Under the pieces are notes generated by a model, which was given only the letters and a program-made list of their open reading frames with translations, was not told the DNA's origin and did not search any database. Source: Streptomyces uncialis (GTDB lineage: Bacteria; Actinomycetota; Actinomycetes; Streptomycetales; Streptomycetaceae). Taken from it: a stretch of DNA of 64,000 nucleotides. A program made the position numbers and the translations under genes. Shown here one piece after another: positions 51,397 through 59,869 of the stretch. The stretch's first letter is position 1. Each line of letters begins with the position of its first letter. Location: contig NZ_LFBV01000012.1 in NCBI RefSeq assembly GCF_001905345.1, forward strand, positions 1-64,000, in the 5' to 3' direction.

Positions 51397-52472
51397 GAGG
51401 CGGCTCCCTGGGTGTCGGGCCCGCCGAAGGACGCGGGCGTCCCGAAGGTGAGGGGCAGGTTGTCGATGAGCCGGGTGGTGCCGACCCGCGCGGCGACCGT
51501 GAGCACGGCGTCACCGGTGTACGTGTCGGGGACCTCGGTGAAGTCGGACGGGTCCACCAGCGCCAGGTAGTCGAGGGTGAGGGGCGGCCGGAGGCGGGTG
51601 GCGGCGTCCAGGACGATCCCGGCCGCCGCGCGCACCGCCGCGGGGGCGCCCGGCGCGACCTGGGCGACGGCGTGCGCGTCGGCCGCGGCACGGGACTCCC
51701 CCAGCGCTCCGAGGGCCTCGGCACGCGCGTGCGTGGCGGGTGCGAGCTCGGCACGGGCCCGCAGGGCCTCCTGCGCGGCGTGCCGGTCACGGCCCGCGAA
51801 CAGGGCCTGCGACAGCGACAGGGCCGTCCGGCGCTCGGCCGGGGAGAGGTAGCGGTTGCGGCTGGACATCGCCAGGCCGTCGGCCTCCCGGACGGTGGGC
51901 ACGCCGACGATCTCCACGCCGAAGTTCAGGTCCCGCGACATACGCCGGATGAGGGCGAGCTGCTGGGCGTCCTTCTGCCCGTACAGCGCCACATCGGGGC
52001 GGGTGAGGTGCAGCAGCTTCGCGACGACCGTCAGCATCCCGTCGAAGTGGCCGGGCCGGGACGCGCCCTCCAGCCGCTCCCCCATCGGTCCCGCCGACAC
52101 GCGGACCTGGGGTGCGCCGCCCGGGTAGACCTCGTCCGCCGACGGGGCGAGGACGATGTCCGCGCCCGCCCGTCCGGCGAGCTCCACATCGGCGTCCAGG
52201 GTGCGCGGATAGCGGTCCAGGTCCTCGCCCGCGCCGAACTGGAGCGGGTTGACGAAGACGGTGACCACGACCTCGCCGCCGGGGCCGACCCGCTCCCGCG
52301 CGGTGCGGATCAGGGTCGCGTGGCCCTCGTGGAGGGCGCCCATCGTCATCACGACCGCCCGGCGGGGAGCGGCGGGCCCGCGCGCGGGGGCGTCAATGCC
52401 GCCCCCGCCGGCACCGGTACCGGTCGCCGGGGTGTGCAACCGCTCCGCGGTGCGCAGCAGGCGAACGCTCAT
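51393..52472 (-). CDS. panC: Pantothenate synthetase
   Basis: 359 aa (typical about 280-330). ATP-dependent ligation of pantoate and beta-alanine. HxGH motif in MGALHEGH (His48/His51), FVNPLQFGAGEDLDRYPR, and VALYGQKDAQQL with VGVPTVREADGLAMSSRN of the second ATP motif. A Gly/Ala insertion near residues 15-35 lengthens the N-terminus. ATG 52472 overlaps the stop of the DUF2520 gene (ATGA), and its own stop overlaps nadB, so translation is coupled along the operon. Confidence 0.96.
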   Translation of the reverse strand: MSVRLLRTAERLHTPATGTGAGGGGIDAPARGPAAPRRAVVMTMGALHEGHATLIRTARERVGPGGEVVVTVFVNPLQFGAGEDLDRYPRTLDADVELAGRAGADIVLAPSADEVYPGGAPQVRVSAGPMGERLEGASRPGHFDGMLTVVAKLLHLTRPDVALYGQKDAQQLALIRRMSRDLNFGVEIVGVPTVREADGLAMSSRNRYLSPAERRTALSLSQALFAGRDRHAAQEALRARAELAPATHARAEALGALGESRAAADAHAVAQVAPGAPAAVRAAAGIVLDAATRLRPPLTLDYLALVDPSDFTEVPDTYTGDAVLTVAARVGTTRLIDNLPLTFGTPASFGGPDTQGAAS

Positions 52473-53389
52473 GTCGCGGGCCCTTCCGGGTCTCCGCCGA
52501 GGACGCCGAGCAGGTCCTCGGCGAGTTCGGGCTTCAGGGTGCCGTGGGCGAGCGCCCGGTCGGCGGTGGCGCGGGCCATCGCCAGATATCCGGCGACCAT
52601 CCCGGGGGCGTGCGCGCGCAGTTCGGTGACATGCGCGGCGACCGTACCGGCGTCCCCGCGCGCGACGGGGCCGGTCAGGGCGGCGTCCCCGGAGCGCAGG
52701 GCGTTGTCGAGGGCCGCGCCGAGCAGCGGGCCGAGCATCCGGTCGGGGGCGGCGACCCCCGCCTCGCGCAGCAGCTCCATGGCCTGCGCGACCAGGGTGA
52801 CCAGGTGGTTCGCGCCGAGCGCGAGGGCCGCGTGGTACAGCGGCCGGGACTCCTCGGCGATCCACTCGGGCTCGCCGCCCATCTCGATGACCAGGGCCTC
52901 GGCGGCCATCCGCAGCTCGTCGGGCGCGGTGACCCCGAAGGAGCATCCGGCGAGGCGCTGCACGTCCACGGCGGTGCCGGTGAACGTCATCGCGGGGTGC
53001 AGGGCCAGCGGCAGCGCCCCCGCGCGCAGCGCCGGGTCGAGCACCTTGGCGCCGTACCGTCCGGAGGTGTGCGCGATGAGCTGACCGGGGCGGACGGCGC
53101 CGGTGTCGGCGAGCCCTTCCACGAGTCCGGGCAGCGCGTCGTCCGGGACGGTCAGCAGGACCAGGTCCGCGCGCGCCAGGACCTCCGCGGGCGACACCAG
53201 CGGCACATCGGGCAGCAGTTGGGCCGCGCGGCGCACCGAGGACTCGGAGACCCCGGAGACGGCAACCGGGCGGTGTCCGGCGAGCTGGAGCGAGGCGGCC
53301 AGCACGGGACCCACCCGGCCGGCTCCGACGACGCCCACCGACAGGCGCGCGGGGCGGTCCCTGGGGTCGGGGGGGTGAGGTGTGTTCAC
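52469..53389 (-). CDS. Rossmann-like/DUF2520 oxidoreductase-like protein
   Basis: 306 aa. The N-terminal NAD(P)-binding fold (SVGVVGAGRVGPVLAASL, about 17-34) is followed by an all-helical C-terminal domain (ALHPAMTFTGTAVDVQRLAG, LGANHLVTLVAQAMELLREA) as in DUF2520 proteins related to ketopantoate reductase and ProC. First gene of the panC operon, conserved next to panC in actinobacteria, which makes a role in pantoate supply tempting; no activity is proven to my knowledge. The GTG start 53389 has GGAAGG upstream. Confidence 0.88.
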   Translation of the reverse strand: MNTPHPPDPRDRPARLSVGVVGAGRVGPVLAASLQLAGHRPVAVSGVSESSVRRAAQLLPDVPLVSPAEVLARADLVLLTVPDDALPGLVEGLADTGAVRPGQLIAHTSGRYGAKVLDPALRAGALPLALHPAMTFTGTAVDVQRLAGCSFGVTAPDELRMAAEALVIEMGGEPEWIAEESRPLYHAALALGANHLVTLVAQAMELLREAGVAAPDRMLGPLLGAALDNALRSGDAALTGPVARGDAGTVAAHVTELRAHAPGMVAGYLAMARATADRALAHGTLKPELAEDLLGVLGGDPEGPAT

Positions 53390-53474
53390 GCGACGACGGC
53401 CTTCCGTTCCAGTCCGCTCGGGGTACCGGACGATTTCTCGTCATGCTAACGCGATTGCCCCCGGCGGCCCCGCG

Positions 53475-53483
53475 TTGTCCACA
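53475..53483 (+). promoter_or_regulatory. DnaA box upstream of the aldolase-type gene
   Basis: TTGTCCACA, exact match to the preferred Streptomyces DnaA box, 30 bp before the downstream start codon and in the divergent region with the panC operon. TGTGGGCAG follows as a degenerate inverted copy. Confidence 0.5.
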
Positions 53484-53512
53484 GGCTGTGGGCAGCCGCA
53501 CACCCGTACGCC

Positions 53513-54751
53513 ATGATCGGCCCCATGGACTCATCGACCGAGCCCCCGGACGGGGCCGTGGAGGAAGCCGGGGAGCTGTCCCAGGCCCGCCGGAGGGCCG
53601 CGTTCCGCGGTGCCGCGCGGACCCTGTGGCGCCCCGGCACGGACGCCACCCTGGCCGAGCGGCTGGCGGAGCTCACCGGGACGGCGGGCGACAGCCACGA
53701 TCTGTCCGACGGGGTCGACGTGTACGGCGACGGGGTCGTCGCCGCCCTGGAGGGCCGGGTCGCCGAGCTGCTGGGCACGGAGGCCGCGGCGTTCTTCCCG
53801 ACCGGCACGATGGCGCAGCAGGTCGCGCTGCGCTGCTGGGCGGCCCGGACGGGCAACCCTGTGGTGGCGCTGCATCCGCTCGCCCATCCGGAGGTGCACG
53901 AACGGGACGCGCTGAGCGTGCTGAGCGGTCTGCGGACCGTCCATCCGACCACCGAGCGGCGCCAGCCCACGGCCGACGAGATCAGGGACCTGGACGAGCC
54001 GTTCGGCACGCTCATGCTGGAACTGCCCCTGCGGGAAGCGGGTTTCCTGCTGCCCACCTGGGACGAGCTGAACGACCTGGTGGACGCCGCCCGCGCGCGG
54101 GACGCCGTCGTCCATCTCGACGGGGCGCGGCTGTGGGAGTGCGCGCCGCACTTCGGGCGGTCCCTGCGGGAGGTGGCCGCGCTCGCGGACAGCGTGTACG
54201 TGTCGTTCTACAAGTCTCTGAACGGCATCGGGGGCGCCGCGCTGGCCGGTCCCGCGTCGCTGGTCGACGAGGCACGCGCGTGGCGGCACCGTTACGGCGG
54301 CCAGGTCTTCCAGCAGTTCCCGACGGCCCTGTCCGCGCTCGCCGGGCTGGACCGTGAACTGCCCCGGCTGCCGGAGTACGTGGCCCACGCGCGCACGGTG
54401 GCCGACGCGCTGCGCACCGGCCTCACCCGCGCGCGGGTGCCGTGGTTCCGGGTCCATCCGGAGGTCCCGCACACCCATCAGTTCCAGGTGTGGCTCCCGT
54501 ACGACGCGGACACGCTCACCCGGGCCGCGGTGCGCCAGGCGGAGGAGACCGGTACCGCCCTGTTCCGCGGCTGGCACCCGGGGGCGGCGCCGGGCCTGTC
54601 GGTGACCGAGGTGACGGTCGCGGGGCCGGGGACGGAATGGACCCCGGCGGACGTGGTCCGGGCGGTGGCCGGGTTCGTCGCCCGGGTGCCCGTACCGGCG
54701 TCCGTGCCCGTACCCGGGCCGGACGGGGAAGCGGGGTCGGGGCCTCGGTAG
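53513..54751 (+). CDS. Threonine aldolase-type PLP lyase
   Basis: 412 aa, fold-type I PLP enzyme of the beta-eliminating lyase/threonine aldolase family. PLP lysine Lys234 in YVSFYKSLNGIGG; the carboxylate-binding Asp region VHLDGARLWECA is upstream; N-terminal phosphate-binding FFPTGTMAQQVAL. It probably cleaves a beta-hydroxy amino acid; substrate unproven. ATG 53513 and ATG 53525 are both possible; neither has a Shine-Dalgarno. The C-terminal tail is Pro/Val-rich. It is divergent from the panC operon with a DnaA box in the shared region. Confidence 0.88.
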   Translation: MIGPMDSSTEPPDGAVEEAGELSQARRRAAFRGAARTLWRPGTDATLAERLAELTGTAGDSHDLSDGVDVYGDGVVAALEGRVAELLGTEAAAFFPTGTMAQQVALRCWAARTGNPVVALHPLAHPEVHERDALSVLSGLRTVHPTTERRQPTADEIRDLDEPFGTLMLELPLREAGFLLPTWDELNDLVDAARARDAVVHLDGARLWECAPHFGRSLREVAALADSVYVSFYKSLNGIGGAALAGPASLVDEARAWRHRYGGQVFQQFPTALSALAGLDRELPRLPEYVAHARTVADALRTGLTRARVPWFRVHPEVPHTHQFQVWLPYDADTLTRAAVRQAEETGTALFRGWHPGAAPGLSVTEVTVAGPGTEWTPADVVRAVAGFVARVPVPASVPVPGPDGEAGSGPR

Positions 54752-54779
54752 CCGGGACCGGTCGCGGGCGGGAGGCCGC

Positions 54780-55001
54780 TCAGGCGGACGTACCGCGGCG
54801 GGCGGACGGCCGCAGCAGCGCGGCCAGGGCGTGGCGCCAGCGGCGCCGGGCCGGGCGGCCCTGGACGACCGCGTCGAAGCGGCCGTGGTCGCGCAGTTCC
54901 CGGACGGTCCGCCAGTCGTGGCGGCCGGGGGCCGGAGGCGGCGGTTCGCCCCGCTGACGGGCCCGGTAGAGGTCCAGTGCGTACTGCTGGGTGAGGCTCA
55001 T
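54780..55001 (-). CDS. Small basic protein of unknown function
   Basis: 73 aa, MSLTQQYALDLYRARQRGEP at the N-terminus, then WRTVRELRDHGRFDAVVQGR and a basic Arg-rich end. GAGGGG lies 6 nt before ATG 55001. Helical, soluble, no motif recognised. It faces the aldolase gene convergently and is divergent from the ArsR-type gene, separated by a region holding a perfect inverted repeat. Confidence 0.65.
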   Translation of the reverse strand: MSLTQQYALDLYRARQRGEPPPPAPGRHDWRTVRELRDHGRFDAVVQGRPARRRWRHALAALLRPSARRGTSA

Positions 55002-55135
55002 GACGTACCCCTCGTTCGTGGGCCGCTCGTGCCCGGCCATGGCGTCCTACCGGCATGCAGAAATGGCGGATATCCACCGATTCGCCGGATCGGTCCCGAC
55101 GTGTTCAACAGTGCGCCGCCACCGGCGTCCGGTCA

Positions 55136-55164
55136 CGCCGATTGACGCGGGCCGTCAATCGGCG
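55136..55164. promoter_or_regulatory. Perfect 12-bp inverted repeat, probable operator of the ArsR-type gene
   Basis: CGCCGATTGACG (55136-55147) and its exact complement (55153-55164) flank 5 bp. It contains outward TTGAC half sites on both strands, which could double as -35 elements. It lies 35 bp upstream of the DUF5937/ArsR start, between that gene and the divergent 73-aa gene. Autoregulation is the simplest explanation. Confidence 0.75.
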
Positions 55165-55198
55165 GGGCGTTGTCGGTGGCCGGGTGCACCATGGGGTC

Positions 55199-56314
55199 AT
55201 GAGCGTGCGTATCGACATCGCGGGGCTGCCCCAGGAGCGGATCGTCTTCGAGGCGTCCCCGCTCGCCGAGCTGGGGCTCGCCCTGCACGCGCTCGCCGAG
55301 CCCGGCCACCATCCGGGGCTGCACGGCTGGGCGACGGCCACGGCCGCGTCGCTCAAGCCCGATCTGGCGGACCGGCTGTGCGAGGCGGACTTCCTGTGGC
55401 GTACGACGTTCTCGGACATCTTCATGGCGTTCGCGGGTCTGCCCGGCGGCTCGGGCCGACCGGGGGCGACGCTCGCGGAGGAGCTGGACGTCCTGGACCG
55501 GGTGCCCGACGAACGGTTCGTCGACGCCGCCCTTGAGTTCACGTGCAGCCACAGCTACGACGTGGGCAAGCCGTCCCCGCTCATCGATCCGGACCGGCGG
55601 GCGCAGGTCATGGAGCTGGCGGCGACCCGCGGCCCCCAGCAGGTCGACTTCGCGCGGCGGCTGCTGACGGACCCGGCGGACGTCCGCGCGTGGGTACGCC
55701 GGCTGCTGGAGGACTGCGACGAGGCGTTCTTCGCCGACACCTGGCGCCGGGTGCAAGGCCAGCTCGTGGCCGACGCCCGCCACAAGACGGAGCTCCTGCG
55801 GCACAAGGGCCTGCCGGAGGCGGTCGCGGCGGTCTCCCCGGCCCTCTCGGTGGACGACGACCGCAGACGGCTCACGGTCGACAAGCTCGCCCACGGCACC
55901 ACCACCGCGGTGGACCCGGCCGTGGGTCCCGGGCTGGTCTTCATCCCCTCGCACTTCGGCTGGCCGCATCTGCTGGCGCTGCACGCCCCCGGCTGGCGGC
56001 CGGTCGTCCAGTACCCGGTCTCGGCGGGCGAGCTGCCCGCGCCGCCGGTGGAGCTGCTGGAGCGGCGGCTGGAGGCCCTGTCCCACCCGATCAGGCTGCG
56101 CATCTGCCGCAACATCGCCCGCTCCCCGTACACGACCGGCGAGCTGGCCTACGCGCTCGGTATCAGCGCGCCCGAGGTCTCCCGTCATCTCGCGGTGCTG
56201 AAGAAGGCCGGACTGATCAGCACCCGTCGGCGCGGACGCTATGTGCTGCACCAGCTCGACGTGACCGTCGTGGCGCGGCTCGGTTCGGACTTCCTGGAGG
56301 GCATCCTGCGCTGA
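55199..56314 (+). CDS. DUF5937/ArsR-type winged-helix regulator (second copy)
   Basis: 371 aa. DUF5937-like N-terminal region (MSVRIDIAGLPQERIVFEAS, PLAELGLALHALAEPGHHPG) and a C-terminal ArsR winged helix (LEALSHPIRLRICRNIA, YALGISAPEVSRHLAVLKKA, STRRRGRYVLHQLD). Same architecture as the protein at 3496-4626 but clearly diverged. No metal-binding Cys cluster, so the ligand is unknown. A perfect inverted repeat upstream is the likely operator. No transporter is adjacent, unlike the first copy. Confidence 0.88.
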   Translation: MSVRIDIAGLPQERIVFEASPLAELGLALHALAEPGHHPGLHGWATATAASLKPDLADRLCEADFLWRTTFSDIFMAFAGLPGGSGRPGATLAEELDVLDRVPDERFVDAALEFTCSHSYDVGKPSPLIDPDRRAQVMELAATRGPQQVDFARRLLTDPADVRAWVRRLLEDCDEAFFADTWRRVQGQLVADARHKTELLRHKGLPEAVAAVSPALSVDDDRRRLTVDKLAHGTTTAVDPAVGPGLVFIPSHFGWPHLLALHAPGWRPVVQYPVSAGELPAPPVELLERRLEALSHPIRLRICRNIARSPYTTGELAYALGISAPEVSRHLAVLKKAGLISTRRRGRYVLHQLDVTVVARLGSDFLEGILR

Positions 56315-56463
56315 CCGGAGCGGGACGGGTCGCGAAGGGGACGGGCTGGTGGGTCGCTCGCACCTGGAGGTGCGGCACCGCCCGTCCAGGTGCGCGGCGG
56401 CGCGTCCTTGCCGCCGAGAAGCCGCGGGGCGCCCCGGTCTGGGGCCCTCCCGCGCGGGGTGCC

Positions 56464-57141
56464 TCAGTGGGCGCCGCCTCCGGCGCGCACCAAGCCCGTC
56501 TCGTAGGCGAGGACGACGACCTGTACCCGGTCACGCAGTCCGAGCTTGGTGAGGATGCGTCCCACATGGGTCTTCACCGTGGCCTCGGACAGCACCAGAC
56601 GGGCCGCGATCTCGCCGTTGGACAGCCCCTGGGCGACCAGCATCATGACCTCGCGTTCCCGCTCGGTGAGCCGCTCCAGCCGCTTGTGCTGGGGCTGCAC
56701 GCCGGTCGCCGGGAGCATCGGCGCGAAGCGGTCCAGCAGCCGCCGGGTGGTCGACGGGGCGACCACGGCGTCACCGCTGTGCACGGACCTGATCGCGGCG
56801 AGCAGCTCACCGGGGGGCACGTCCTTGAGCATGAACCCGGACGCCCCGGCCTTCAGCCCGGAGAAGGCGTACTCGTCGAGGTCGAACGTGGTCAGGATGA
56901 GGACCTTCGGGGGGTCCTGGTCCGCGCAGATCCGGCGGGTGGTCTCCACACCGTCCAGCTTGGGCATGCGGACATCCATGAGGACGACGTCGACCTCGGC
57001 GCCGCGCAGCACCTGGAGGGCCTCGACCCCGTCGCCCGCTTCCGCGACGACCTCCATGTCCGGCTGGGCGGCGAGCACCATCCGGAAGCCGGTGCGCAGA
57101 AGCACCTGGTCGTCGACGAGCATCACCCGGATCGAGGACAT
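56464..57141 (-). CDS. LuxR/NarL-type response regulator
   Basis: 225 aa. Receiver with VDDQ (9-12), Asp56 (VVLMDVRMPKLDG), ILTTFD and FMLKDVPPGEL. LuxR helix-turn-helix LTEREREVMMLVAQGLSNGE. ATG 57141 with GGAAGG upstream. Downstream of its kinase gene, separated by 147 bp that contain a perfect 18-bp palindrome. Targets unknown. Confidence 0.93.
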   Translation of the reverse strand: MSSIRVMLVDDQVLLRTGFRMVLAAQPDMEVVAEAGDGVEALQVLRGAEVDVVLMDVRMPKLDGVETTRRICADQDPPKVLILTTFDLDEYAFSGLKAGASGFMLKDVPPGELLAAIRSVHSGDAVVAPSTTRRLLDRFAPMLPATGVQPQHKRLERLTEREREVMMLVAQGLSNGEIAARLVLSEATVKTHVGRILTKLGLRDRVQVVVLAYETGLVRAGGGAH

Positions 57142-57160
57142 GGGGCATTCCCTTCCTGTA

Positions 57161-57178
57161 CGGACCTGTACAGGTCCG
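57161..57178. promoter_or_regulatory. 18-bp perfect palindrome with GGACCTG repeats before the response regulator gene
   Basis: CGGACCTGTACAGGTCCG reads the same on both strands. GACCTGTATGG and GGACCTGAG copies follow to about 57208. It lies 20 bp upstream of the response regulator start, between kinase and regulator genes. Could be an autoregulatory site or an RNA stem that lowers translation. Confidence 0.6.
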
Positions 57179-57288
57179 TGGAGACCTGTATGGACCTGAG
57201 CGGACCTGAGCCGATCTCCGGGCGGCCACGGGGCCACCGGGATCTCGCGGTGTGGGCAGAAGTGTGTGCGGCGGGGGACGGACGTCCC

Positions 57289-58515
57289 TCAGTGTGCGGG
57301 TTTCAGGGGGAGCAGGACACTGATCCGGAAACCTCCGCCCGGCCGGGGGCCCGCGTCCAGGGTTCCGCCGACCATGCCGACGCGTTCGCGCATCCCGATG
57401 AGGCCGTGGCCCTGGCCGTCGGCGCCGCCCTCCTCGTACAGCTCGTGGGGCGCCCCCTTGCCGTCGTCCTCGACGAGCAGGCCGAGGCCGTCGTCGAAGT
57501 AGACCAGGCGCACGCTCGCGCCGGTGTTGGGGCCGCCGTGCTTACGGGTGTTCGTCAGGGCTTCCTGGACGATGCGGTAGGCGGTCAGCTCGACCCCGCT
57601 GGGCAGCGGGCGGGGGGTGCCCTCGACCTTGAAGTCGACGGGGAGCCCCGAGGTGCGGACCTGCTCGATCAGATCGTCGAGCTGCTCGACATCGGGCTGC
57701 GGGACGTACTCGCCGGACTCCTCGGGTTCCCCGGTGCGCAGCACGCCGAGCAGCCGGCGCATCTCCGCGAGGGCCTGCCGGCCGGTGCCGGAGATGGTCT
57801 CCAGCGCCTTGCGGGCCTGGTCGGGGGCGGCGTCGAGGACATAGGCGGCGCCATCGGCCTGGACCACCATCACGGACACGTTGTGCGCGACGACATCGTG
57901 CAGCTCGCGCGCGATACGCGCGCGCTCGGCGGCCACGGCGACCTTGGACTGTGCCTCGCGTTCCCGCTCCAGCCGGGCCGCGCGCTCCTCCAGCTGCGCC
58001 AGATAGGCGCGCCGGGTGCGGATCGAGTCACCGAGGACCCAGGCGAGCGCGAACGGCACCATCATGAAGATCGTGAAGAACACCGAGCGGACGATGTCCG
58101 TCGCGGGGTCCGGCCAGCGGAGCATCGACAGGGGCGCGGCGGCGAACCCCGCGATCAGCGCGAAGCGGGACGCCCAGGCCACCCCGTCCGCCGCCACCGT
58201 GTAGACGATCACGAGCAGCGCGAAGTCGGACAGCATCGTGGGCACGTCGATCGCGATCTGCGCGAGACCGGTCAGCGTGGCGAGGACCAGCATCCGCTCG
58301 GGCCAGCGGCGGCGCAGCGCGACGACCAGGGACAGCGCCACGGTGACGAGCAGGGAGGGGACGCCCAGCACGGCCCCGGGGGGCTCCTCCGCCAGCGCCT
58401 CGGGGTTGTTCCTCGCACTGATCAGGGCAGCGCAGTTCAGACCCAGCAGGACGACGGCCCAGAAGGAGTCGACACCGGTCGGGTGTCTGCGGAGGAAGTC
58501 ATAGACGCGCTGCAC
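57289..58515 (-). CDS. Sensor histidine kinase (HisKA_3 type)
   Basis: 408 aa. About five TM segments in the first 165 residues, a coiled linker (AQLEERAARLEREREAQSK), HisKA_3 with His206 (ARELHDVVAHNVSVMVVQA) and an HATPase domain (EALTNTRKHGG; GHGLIGMRERVGMVGG). Little exterior sequence, so it likely senses through the membrane. The start GTG 58515 has no Shine-Dalgarno but TACCCT 7 nt upstream (leaderless candidate). Partner of the response regulator at 56464. Confidence 0.93.
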   Translation of the reverse strand: MQRVYDFLRRHPTGVDSFWAVVLLGLNCAALISARNNPEALAEEPPGAVLGVPSLLVTVALSLVVALRRRWPERMLVLATLTGLAQIAIDVPTMLSDFALLVIVYTVAADGVAWASRFALIAGFAAAPLSMLRWPDPATDIVRSVFFTIFMMVPFALAWVLGDSIRTRRAYLAQLEERAARLEREREAQSKVAVAAERARIARELHDVVAHNVSVMVVQADGAAYVLDAAPDQARKALETISGTGRQALAEMRRLLGVLRTGEPEESGEYVPQPDVEQLDDLIEQVRTSGLPVDFKVEGTPRPLPSGVELTAYRIVQEALTNTRKHGGPNTGASVRLVYFDDGLGLLVEDDGKGAPHELYEEGGADGQGHGLIGMRERVGMVGGTLDAGPRPGGGFRISVLLPLKPAH

Positions 58516-58774
58516 GTAACCCAGGGTAGGTACGCGTGCGGGGCGTGGGGGTCAACCGGAGGATCGATCCGAATCGTCCGCTTGTACTCCCCTAGGTGGA
58601 TACGGCACCGTCCGCGGCGGTCGGTGAGGGCCCTTCCGACGCCGGTCACCCCTCGCCGGCCTGCCCCGGTCCGGCGCACCCCCGCGTCCGCGCTCAGGGC
58701 CTCGCCACGTCCCGGGGCCTGGGGCCCTCGCCAGGCGAGCGCCTCCGGGAACGGGGCCTCGCTAGGCTGGGACG

Positions 58775-59857
58775 GTGCGGGAAGAGACAGCGGCGGGCCA
58801 GGAAGGCCCTGACGGGCCCGGGGAGGCCGACGGGGCCACCGGGCCGCCCGGGTGGCGGGAGGCGGCCGAGCGGGCGCTCTACGGCCCTTCGGGCTTCTAC
58901 CGGCGGCCGGAGGGCCCCGCCGGGCACTTCCGCACCTCCGTGCACGCCTCCCCGCTGTTCGCCGGGGCCGTCGCCCGTCTGCTGTGCCGTGTCGACACCG
59001 TCCTGGGGCACCCTGCGGAGCTGACCTTCGTGGACATGGCCGCGGGCCGGGGCGAACTGGTGACGGGTGTGCTGGCTGCGCTGCCCGCCGAGGTGGCCGC
59101 ACGGGTACGGGCGGTCGCGGTGGAGCACGCGGACCGCCCGGCCGTCCTGGACGGCCGGATCGAGTGGCTGCCCGAGCCGCCGTCCGGCACCCGCGGACTG
59201 CTGTTCGCCAACGAGTGGCTGGACAACGTCCCCCTGGACGTGGCCGAGACCGACACCGACGGGACACTGCGCCGGGTGCTGGTCGCCCCGGACGGCGGTG
59301 AGCACCTGGGCGCGCCGCTGACGGGTGCCGACGCCGACTGGACGACCCGCTGGTGGCCGCTGCCCGCCGACCCCGACGGGCGGCCGGAGCCCGGACTGCG
59401 GGTCGAGATCGGGCACCCCAGGGACACCGCCTGGGCCGCCGCCGTGGCCACCCTGGCGGCCGGGCTCGCGGTCGCCGTCGACTACGCCCACGAGCGGACC
59501 GCCCGCCCGCCCTTCGGCACGCTCACGGGCTTCCGCGCGGGCCGTGAGGTGCCGCCGGTGCCCGACGGGTCCTGCGACATCACCGCGCATGTGGCGCTGG
59601 ACGCGTGCGCGCTGCCGGGCGCCGAACGGACCACGCAGCGCACCGCCCTGCACGCGCTCGGGGTGGCGGGCGCCCGCCCGTCGCCGTCCCTGGCGGCCAC
59701 CGATCCGGCCCGGTACGTACGGGCCCTCGCGCGCGCGGGTGAGGCCGCCGAACTGACGGCCCGGGGCGGGCTCGGGGACTTCGGATGGCTGCTCCAGCCG
59801 GTCGGTGTCCCCGCCGGACTCCTGCGGCCCGAACCGGCGGCCCAGGACCCCCGCTAG
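58775..59857 (+). CDS. SAM-dependent methyltransferase, NDUFAF7/MidA (DUF185) type
   Basis: 360 aa. SAM-binding motif region TFVDMAAGRGELVTGVL, then GLLFANEWLDNVPLDV, and a late VAVDYAHE and LTGFRAGREVPPVPDGSCDITAHVALD, which are family landmarks. In mitochondria NDUFAF7 methylates an Arg of the complex I NDUFS2 subunit, the homolog of NuoD. Remarkably, the next gene (12 bp away, convergent) is an orphan nuoD. The start GTG 58775 has TAGGCT 6 nt upstream and no Shine-Dalgarno. Confidence 0.85.
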   Translation: MREETAAGQEGPDGPGEADGATGPPGWREAAERALYGPSGFYRRPEGPAGHFRTSVHASPLFAGAVARLLCRVDTVLGHPAELTFVDMAAGRGELVTGVLAALPAEVAARVRAVAVEHADRPAVLDGRIEWLPEPPSGTRGLLFANEWLDNVPLDVAETDTDGTLRRVLVAPDGGEHLGAPLTGADADWTTRWWPLPADPDGRPEPGLRVEIGHPRDTAWAAAVATLAAGLAVAVDYAHERTARPPFGTLTGFRAGREVPPVPDGSCDITAHVALDACALPGAERTTQRTALHALGVAGARPSPSLAATDPARYVRALARAGEAAELTARGGLGDFGWLLQPVGVPAGLLRPEPAAQDPR

Positions 59858-59869
59858 CGCGGTCGGCCG

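Noticed and set aside
48616..51570. A 984-codon plus-strand frame opposite nadC/nadB
   Set aside because: Shadow of nadB and nadC, which have complete enzyme motifs.
55543..58812. A frame of more than 1000 codons on the plus strand across the ArsR-type gene and the second two-component system
   Set aside because: It crosses three better-supported genes in other frames and strands, has no domains, and consists of Arg/Gly/Ala-rich shadow sequence.
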